8,917 nt of DNA from Akkermansiaceae bacterium (GTDB lineage: Bacteria; Verrucomicrobiota; Verrucomicrobiia; Verrucomicrobiales; Akkermansiaceae). Made by a program: the position numbers and the translations under genes. The notes under the pieces were generated by a model, which made no database searches, had not been told where the DNA came from, and saw only the letters and a program-made list of their open reading frames with translations. Position 1 is the first letter of the stretch. Each line of letters starts with the position of its first letter. The stretch is from the NCBI GenBank assembly GCA_023300205.1, contig JALZVD010000233.1, positions 1 through 8,917 on the forward strand, read 5' to 3'. Positions 4,864 to 8,917 of this stretch are shown piece by piece.

Positions 4864-7056
4864 ATGACCTCTCGACTCGTCATTCCCCTTCTCCTCCTAG
4901 CAGCGTGTGGATGTCTTGCAGAGGAGGAGGCCCTGATGATCGGGGAGACGGTGATTACCGCCTCCCCGATCGATGAGGAAGAAACAGCACAAAAAACGAG
5001 CGAAAGCCGAATCACGGCAGCGGATCTGCTCGCCCGTGGATCGATCTCACTCCCTGATGCGCTCCAGCGCGAGCCGGGAGTTTCGGTCCCCTTTGACACC
5101 GCTGGAGTCGACTCACTTGTGCCCTATCTTCAAGGTGGCAGTAAATCGATCAACATCCGAGGACTGGAGGGGAATCGCATCTCAGTCCTGCTCGATGGCA
5201 TCCGACAGCCAGAAGACTTCACTTCACGTTCCTTCCAGGGCGCGGGTGGTCCTGGGCGTGTCTATTTCGACCCCGGCGTCCTCTCTGGAATCACGCTCTA
5301 CAAGTCCGCCACTGCTGGTTCAGACGCCCTAGGCGGCGCAGTGGTCGGCGAGACCGTGAGCCCCTCGTCGCTGCTCGGACCCAGTCTCGATGGCCGCATT
5401 TTAAAAAGCCAGACCAGCTTCGCCAGCAGTAACCAGAGCTGGAACCAGCGCCTTGCCGGAGCATGGGGAAATGGCGACATCGCCACCAGTGCCGTCTACC
5501 TCATCCGCCGTGGCCACGAGCAGGAGAATAATGGCAGCGCTCCCGCAAACCCAGCTGACACTGAGAGCCAAGCGCTCGTCTGGAAGGCCGTCCTCCGGGG
5601 GGACGAATGGACTTGGGAACCCACCCTCGATCTTTTTAAATCTCAGGGATTTGTGGATCTTAATAGCATCGAGGTGGACTCACTGATCGGAGAAACTCTC
5701 GAAGCGAGCAACGACTCAGAAACGACACGCGAGCGGCTCAGTCTCGACTTCCGCTACGAGCCGAGTGCTCCGCCCATTTTATTCGATGAACTCAGCGGCA
5801 AGATTTACTATCAAAAATCACGCTCGCAAAACCTCAACATCCAGCGCGTCCTCACCCCAGTAGGATCACTCAGAAATCGGACGAACGAACTCTTCTACCA
5901 AACCGATATTGCAGGACTTAATCTCAAGGCGAGCAAGGAGATCGGCGACCACTTTTTCACCCTCAGCTTCCAGGGATCGCGGAGCGATATCACGAGTTCC
6001 CTCCTGCGCACCGATGAACCATCAGCGACCGATAACCTCCCCAATCTCGCTCCCTCCATAGTGTGGAGAAATGGGCTCAACTTAAGTGACGAATTCAAGA
6101 TCGGGAAGTGGTCCATCAACCCCAGCCTCCGCATAGAAGACTACCGGATCGACCCCGAGAACACCGCTGATTTCTTAGAGCAAACCAAACTCCCGATCTT
6201 CGATGAATTCGGCCGCCTCAGCGGCGAGCGCACCGTGGAGGCCGTGGAATATGAAAACTTCATCATCTCCCCCAGCCTTATCGTGAATTACCAAGCTACC
6301 GACCGCGTCGAGCTTTACGGATCTTATGCGAGAGGCTTTCGGAATCCCACCGCGGAGGAACTTGCGGGAGTTTTTGTCCATCCGAACAATGTCTCGATCA
6401 CCCTTCCGAACCCCGATCTGGAGGAGGAAAACTCACACAGCTTCGAGCTCGGCGCGCGCTATGAGACCGACTTCCTGAAGGTCGATATTTCGACCTACTA
6501 CAATCGCTACGGGAACTTCCTCGAGAGCAATGTCCCCACCGGCGAGGTGCTCGATGGACTCGCGGTGCAGCGCACTGAGAATGCGCGTGACGCGGAGATC
6601 TACGGCATGGAGCTAAAGTTTGATTGGGAACTCGGCGAGCAGTATGATCGTTTTTCAGGGCTCAGTCTCGGCGGCTCATTCGCTTACTCGCGAGGCACGA
6701 GCGAAGACGAACCGCTGAACTCCGTGGAGCCGTGGAAAACGGTCGGGTATTTGGCTTATGAAAACCCTGAGGCCACCTGGGGCTTCGAGCTCTCCGGGAC
6801 TTATCTTGATGGAAAAGACGCCTCACAAATTAGCGGGGACCTCGCCCCGACCGACAGCTACTTTTTGGTAGATCTCATCGGCTATTACCACATCAACGAT
6901 CAAGTGACCCTGCGGGCCGGTCTTAAAAATCTGCTCGATGAAGAATATGTCCTCTGGAGTCGGGCGAACCGAGGCGGCGGTCACGATGGCGGCTCCAGCA
7001 GCTTGGATACCCAGCCGGGGCTGAATGCTTTCATCGCCCTGGAGCTCGAGTGGTGA
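4864..7056 (+). CDS. TonB-dependent outer-membrane receptor, heme/hemoglobin type
   Basis: The 730-residue receptor would import heme or heme from heme proteins across the outer membrane. It has an N-terminal signal sequence and a TonB box around 28-33 (ETVITA). The plug runs roughly 45-165, with LPDALQREPGVSV and INIRGLEGNRISVLLDGIRQ. The rest is a 22-strand-type barrel ending in Trp. The heme-receptor signature is present: FRNP (492-495, the FRAP box) and NPDL (516-519, the NPNL box), with His506 between them in VFVHPNN, where HemR/ShuA-type receptors place a heme-ligating His. The C-terminal LLDEEYVLWSRANR and TQPGLN also fit hemoglobin-type receptors. The signal contains LAAC (12-15), so lipidation is conceivable but would be unusual. 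There is no clear Shine-Dalgarno; it starts 6 bp after the DUF6607 stop and probably relies on coupling. Confidence 0.9.
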   Translation: MTSRLVIPLLLLAACGCLAEEEALMIGETVITASPIDEEETAQKTSESRITAADLLARGSISLPDALQREPGVSVPFDTAGVDSLVPYLQGGSKSINIRGLEGNRISVLLDGIRQPEDFTSRSFQGAGGPGRVYFDPGVLSGITLYKSATAGSDALGGAVVGETVSPSSLLGPSLDGRILKSQTSFASSNQSWNQRLAGAWGNGDIATSAVYLIRRGHEQENNGSAPANPADTESQALVWKAVLRGDEWTWEPTLDLFKSQGFVDLNSIEVDSLIGETLEASNDSETTRERLSLDFRYEPSAPPILFDELSGKIYYQKSRSQNLNIQRVLTPVGSLRNRTNELFYQTDIAGLNLKASKEIGDHFFTLSFQGSRSDITSSLLRTDEPSATDNLPNLAPSIVWRNGLNLSDEFKIGKWSINPSLRIEDYRIDPENTADFLEQTKLPIFDEFGRLSGERTVEAVEYENFIISPSLIVNYQATDRVELYGSYARGFRNPTAEELAGVFVHPNNVSITLPNPDLEEENSHSFELGARYETDFLKVDISTYYNRYGNFLESNVPTGEVLDGLAVQRTENARDAEIYGMELKFDWELGEQYDRFSGLSLGGSFAYSRGTSEDEPLNSVEPWKTVGYLAYENPEATWGFELSGTYLDGKDASQISGDLAPTDSYFLVDLIGYYHINDQVTLRAGLKNLLDEEYVLWSRANRGGGHDGGSSSLDTQPGLNAFIALELEW

Positions 7057-7059
7057 TGG

Positions 7060-7095
7060 CAATTGAGAGCTAAATTCTCTCAAGCGAGCGTCAGC
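7060..7095 (+). promoter_or_regulatory. 36-bp tandem operator element, copy E (before the secreted protein at 7127)
   Basis: Half-sites CAATTGAGAGCTAAA and CAAGCGAGCGTCAGC have CAA triplets 21 bp apart. The element begins 3 bp after the receptor stop and ends 31 bp before ATG 7127. The second half-site shares a perfect 13-mer, CAAGCGAGCGTCA (7081-7093), with the first half-site of copy D (7916-7928). This shows that half-sites 1 and 2 belong to one family. Confidence 0.7.
7063..7083 (+). other. Perfect 7-bp hairpin after the receptor gene
   Basis: TTGAGAG (7063-7069) and CTCTCAA (7077-7083) are perfectly complementary around the loop CTAAATT. The hairpin lies 6 bp after the receptor stop and inside operator copy E. 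No T-run follows, so it is not a standard intrinsic terminator. It could slow 3' decay of the receptor mRNA, or be incidental to the operator. The other operator copies lack it. Confidence 0.4.
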
Positions 7096-7111
7096 GGAAA
7101 GATCGATAAAA

Positions 7112-7123
7112 GGCGAGAGTCTG
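7112..7123 (+). promoter_or_regulatory. Ribosome-binding leader, twin of 1479-1490
   Basis: GGCGAGAGTCTG ends 3 nt before ATG 7127 and matches the leader of the HemS-like gene at 11 of 12 positions, with the same distance to the preceding operator. It supports ATG 7127 as the start. GATAAA at 7105-7110 might belong to a promoter -10 region. Confidence 0.55.
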
Positions 7124-7126
7124 GGA

Positions 7127-7933
7127 ATGCGGAACTTCCTCTTCTTGATCAGCAGCTCACTTTTTCTCACTCCAGCAGTCGCGCAGTTTATCACCCCGGA
7201 ATGGCACGGTGGTGCTACCAGCGAGCATGCCGCGTGGGATATTTTCACGGAGGCGAGTCTCAACGAAAACCTGCCAGATGCAGCCGCTGATTCGCCTACG
7301 AATGACGCACGCATCATCTGCACCACTTCCAGCGCCTTCCTGACGAGTTCCGGAAATATCTACAGCTTTCAGTCCGCCTCCGCCTTTCAGCTCGATGATT
7401 CGACGAATTTCCCGGTCGAGAATATTTTCCTGCAAATCTCAGCCCTCGGGAGCGAGATCGACCCAGACACCGTCAGCCTCATCGCCACCGATGACAGCGG
7501 AGCAACCACGCAATATTTCCCCACGCAGAACTTCGTCTTAGACCAGCAAGAACTTGAGGGCGAGTTCGGCGGACTCGGCACCACTTATGCCTTCCAATGG
7601 AATCTCAGCGAAACCCCTGTGAGCGGAAGCTACAGCATCCTCTTCGCCGCCGCTGAGTCATCGATGAGCCTTGATGAAGTCGCGCTCCACACCTCGGACA
7701 GCTACCTGAAAGTCCCCATCCCTGAGACTCCGATCCCAGATCCCACGATGACGATCGCAGACGGGATCATCACCCTGAGCTGGCCTCCCACTTATCTCCT
7801 AGAAACGACGACCACTTTTTCGACTTGGGCGGAAGTCAGCGAGACCAGCACCTCCGCGGGTTCTAACAGAGTGACTCTCCCCCTCTCCGCTGAGGCCACT
7901 TTTTTCCGCTTAAAGCAAGCGAGCGTCAATTGA
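7127..7933 (+). CDS. Secreted protein of unknown function with a verrucomicrobial-type FFRL C-terminal domain
   Basis: The product has 268 residues with a clear signal peptide (MRNFLFLISSSLFLTPAVA, cleavage before Gln). The mature part starts FITPEWHGGATSEHAAWDIF. It continues through beta-rich, Cys-poor sequence with FLTSSGNIYSF, LQISALGSEIDP and FQWNLSETPVSGSYSILFAA, then SLDEVALH. A Pro/Thr hinge (about 206-215) leads to a small C-terminal domain reading SWPPTYLLETTTTFSTWAEV and ending ATFFRLKQ. I associate that ending with many extracellular verrucomicrobial proteins. No enzyme motif is visible. It shares an apparent fold with the next gene (W-x(6-8)-A-x-W-D-x-F near the mature N-terminus; F-x(1-2)-[DN]-L and S-x-D-x-V-x-[IL] later). 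Its position under operator copy E suggests a role in the uptake system, perhaps binding the ligand outside the cell. That role is inference. Confidence 0.8.
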   Translation: MRNFLFLISSSLFLTPAVAQFITPEWHGGATSEHAAWDIFTEASLNENLPDAAADSPTNDARIICTTSSAFLTSSGNIYSFQSASAFQLDDSTNFPVENIFLQISALGSEIDPDTVSLIATDDSGATTQYFPTQNFVLDQQELEGEFGGLGTTYAFQWNLSETPVSGSYSILFAAAESSMSLDEVALHTSDSYLKVPIPETPIPDPTMTIADGIITLSWPPTYLLETTTTFSTWAEVSETSTSAGSNRVTLPLSAEATFFRLKQASVN

Positions 7934-7951
7934 TCGCAAGCGAACGGCAGC
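7916..7951 (+). promoter_or_regulatory. 36-bp tandem operator element, copy D (before the PEP-CTERM gene)
   Basis: Half-sites CAAGCGAGCGTCAAT and CAAGCGAACGGCAGC have CAA triplets 21 bp apart. The element overlaps the last codons and stop (7931-7933) of the preceding gene and ends 36 bp before ATG 7988. A possible -10 (TTTACT 7971-7976) would place the -35 at 7948-7953, overlapping the last 4 bp of the element. Class II AraC-type activation uses this arrangement; the -10 call is weak. Confidence 0.7.
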
Positions 7952-7987
7952 CCCGATTCGACAAAGACTCTTTACTCACATTAGCTT

Positions 7988-8656
7988 ATGAAAAACAAAA
8001 CACCGCAAGCCCTCCTATCTCTTCTTACGCTCACCGCCGCACAAGGAGCCACCGTCTGGAAAGATGCTTCTAATGCGCTCGCGAGCGCGAGCTGGGACAC
8101 CTTTGCCACACCGAATACGACCGGCGCAGTCGCCCCTCTTTTTTCTCAAGGAACAGCGCAAGCCTCGACCGGCACACTCATCACAGCCAGCGATCTCGGC
8201 ACCACCATCATCGATAACTACAACCCCTCGATCGGCGGACTAGGCTCTAATCCGAGCACCTATTATTTCCACGATGGCGGCGCGACTTGGACCACAGACA
8301 TCACCCTTTCCTCAGAGGTCACCTATGTGCGCGTGAGTTACTCATTGCTCGGATTTGGCGGAGGCGGACCCGAGGCCTACCCTTCCGCCCCTGAGATTTC
8401 CGGAGCCACCTTGCTGAACTCCAGCAGCTATTCGGGGGGAACGAACACCGTCTTCTTCGCCGATCTCCAGCTCGCAGCCGGAAGCAGCAGCATCACCGCA
8501 GACTTCGGTGACGCCCTCTTTCCCCAATTCCCGGGGAGCTTCCGCTCGGTCGATGGCGTGCAGATAGAACTCTTCGATTCCGCACCAATCCCCGAACCTT
8601 CAGCTGTGCTCCTCAGCCTAGCGGGAGCAATCACTTTGCTGCGCCGCAGGCGCTAA
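7988..8656 (+). CDS. Secreted PEP-CTERM protein of the iron locus
   Basis: The 222-residue product has a signal peptide (MKNKTPQALLSLLTLTAAQG) and a C-terminal PEP-CTERM sorting tail at about 200-222: PIPEPSAVL, a hydrophobic segment and the terminal RRRR. PEP-CTERM tails are processed by an exosortase and keep proteins at the cell surface or in the matrix. The mature part starts ATVWKDASNALASASWDTF and is rich in Ser, Gly and Thr, with VSYSLLGFGGGG, FFADLQLAAGSSSITADFG and VDGVQIELFDS. The spacing of these segments parallels the preceding secreted protein, so the two may be distant paralogues. No catalytic motif is seen. Operator copy D precedes it and a hairpin terminator follows. A role in capturing heme or iron outside the cell is suggested by context only. 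Confidence 0.85.
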   Translation: MKNKTPQALLSLLTLTAAQGATVWKDASNALASASWDTFATPNTTGAVAPLFSQGTAQASTGTLITASDLGTTIIDNYNPSIGGLGSNPSTYYFHDGGATWTTDITLSSEVTYVRVSYSLLGFGGGGPEAYPSAPEISGATLLNSSSYSGGTNTVFFADLQLAAGSSSITADFGDALFPQFPGSFRSVDGVQIELFDSAPIPEPSAVLLSLAGAITLLRRRR

Positions 8657-8671
8657 AGCACCCGGAATCGG

Positions 8672-8714
8672 CCCGTTGCAGTGTGGATGCTGGCAGCGGG
8701 TCGATTTTGCTTTT
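8672..8714 (+). terminator. Probable intrinsic terminator after the PEP-CTERM gene
   Basis: CCCGTTGC (8672-8679) pairs fully with GCAGCGGG (8693-8700), including one G-T wobble. The stem can extend by AG/CT past a bulge. The following TCGATTTTGCTTTT is T-rich though interrupted. It starts 15 bp after the stop at 8654-8656 and before the next receptor, as expected for the end of the island's last unit. The loop is long and the T-run imperfect, so strength is uncertain. Confidence 0.55.
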
Positions 8715-8741
8715 GAAAAAGACAGCTTTTCTCTCTAAGAA
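8713..8741 (+). promoter_or_regulatory. Possible sigma70-type promoter for the second receptor
   Basis: TTGAAA (8713-8718) and TAAGAA (8736-8741) are 17 bp apart, upstream of ATG 8772. The -10 matches TATAAT at only half its positions. No tandem operator element and no Fur-like palindrome is visible in the gap 8657-8771, so this receptor seems to be controlled separately. Confidence 0.25.
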
Positions 8742-8771
8742 ATCATCTTCAGACCCGTTGAGTTCTTAAAC

Positions 8772-8917
8772 ATGCGTCGCCTCCTTTTTCTCCTCCCTCT
8801 TCCACTAACAGCACAGGACGTGCTCCCAGATCTTCTCGTGACCGCGAGCCGCTTTCCGGAAGCTGCCGCCGCAGCTCCTTACACCACTGAGATCTTCACG
8901 ACTCAGGATCTCGAAGA
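8772..8917 (+). CDS. N-terminus of a second TonB-dependent receptor, cut by the window edge
   Basis: From ATG 8772 an open frame runs to the last base: a signal peptide (MRRLLFLLPLPLTA, cleavage before Gln), then DVLPDLLVTASRFPE. DLLVTASR is a TonB box followed by the ASRxPE phrase typical of BtuB/FepA-type receptors. Then come PYTTEIFTTQDLE, the start of the plug (usually VTVIDxxDIE). The substrate cannot be told from 48 residues. There is no strong Shine-Dalgarno sequence. It follows the probable terminator and lacks the tandem operator. Confidence 0.75.
   Translation, partial: MRRLLFLLPLPLTAQDVLPDLLVTASRFPEAAAAAPYTTEIFTTQDLE

Noticed and set aside
6823..7326. Minus-strand open frame of 167 codons across the receptor 3' end
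   Set aside because: It runs antisense to the receptor C-terminus, operator copy E and the secreted protein's signal peptide, all well supported on the + strand.
8657..8771. Cobalamin riboswitch before the second receptor
   Set aside because: The gap is only 115 nt and no conserved B12-box core is recognisable. The one clear structure is a terminator-like hairpin.
1..8917. CRISPR array, tRNA, rRNA or transposase gene
   Set aside because: No regularly spaced identical repeats of CRISPR type, no recognisable tRNA/rRNA segment and no transposase domain were seen in the window.

Overview
The window looks like a chromosomal iron/heme-acquisition island of a Verrucomicrobia-type bacterium. The evidence is a PEP-CTERM sorting tail (Pro-Glu-Pro, hydrophobic stretch, RRRR) on one secreted protein, a C-terminal domain ending in FFRL-K on another (a pattern I associate with verrucomicrobial secreted proteins), moderately GC-rich coding, and an intergenic palindrome of the CGAAATCTACGAAA type. 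Genus cannot be told from the sequence. All recognised genes are on the + strand.

Layout. 1-155: tail of a gene resembling the C-terminus of a calcineurin-like phosphatase. 156-236: intergenic, with a strong Fur-box-like palindrome at 210-228. About 240-1091: an AraC-family regulator whose first recognisable start (TTG 357) is probably too far downstream. 1092-1493: about 400 bases with a long imperfect inverted repeat (1141-1229) and no convincing gene. 1494-2808: a two-gene unit, a HemS/ChuX-like putative heme-handling protein and a HigA-like HTH protein without a toxin. 2930-3844: tonB. 3925-7056: a two-gene unit, a DUF6607-type periplasmic protein and a heme/hemoglobin-type TonB-dependent receptor. 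7127-7933 and 7988-8656: two secreted proteins of apparently related fold, the second with PEP-CTERM. 8657-8771: a probable terminator. 8772-end: the beginning of a second TonB-dependent receptor.

Most interesting observation: five copies of a 36-bp element, each made of two CAA-initiated half-sites exactly 21 bp apart, sit in all five intergenic gaps longer than 50 bp between 1092 and 7987 (1427, 2795, 3855, 7060, 7916). All point toward the next gene and four end 31-36 bp before a start codon. Sixteen of 36 positions are identical in all five. A 21-bp direct-repeat period is the geometry of AraC-type operators (as in araI1-I2). The simplest reading is a local cascade: iron starvation relieves Fur at 210-228, the AraC-family activator is made, and it activates five adjacent transcription units that together supply receptor, energy transducer, periplasmic and secreted factors, and a cytoplasmic heme-handling protein. 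The DNA pattern is seen directly; regulator, ligand and cascade are inference.
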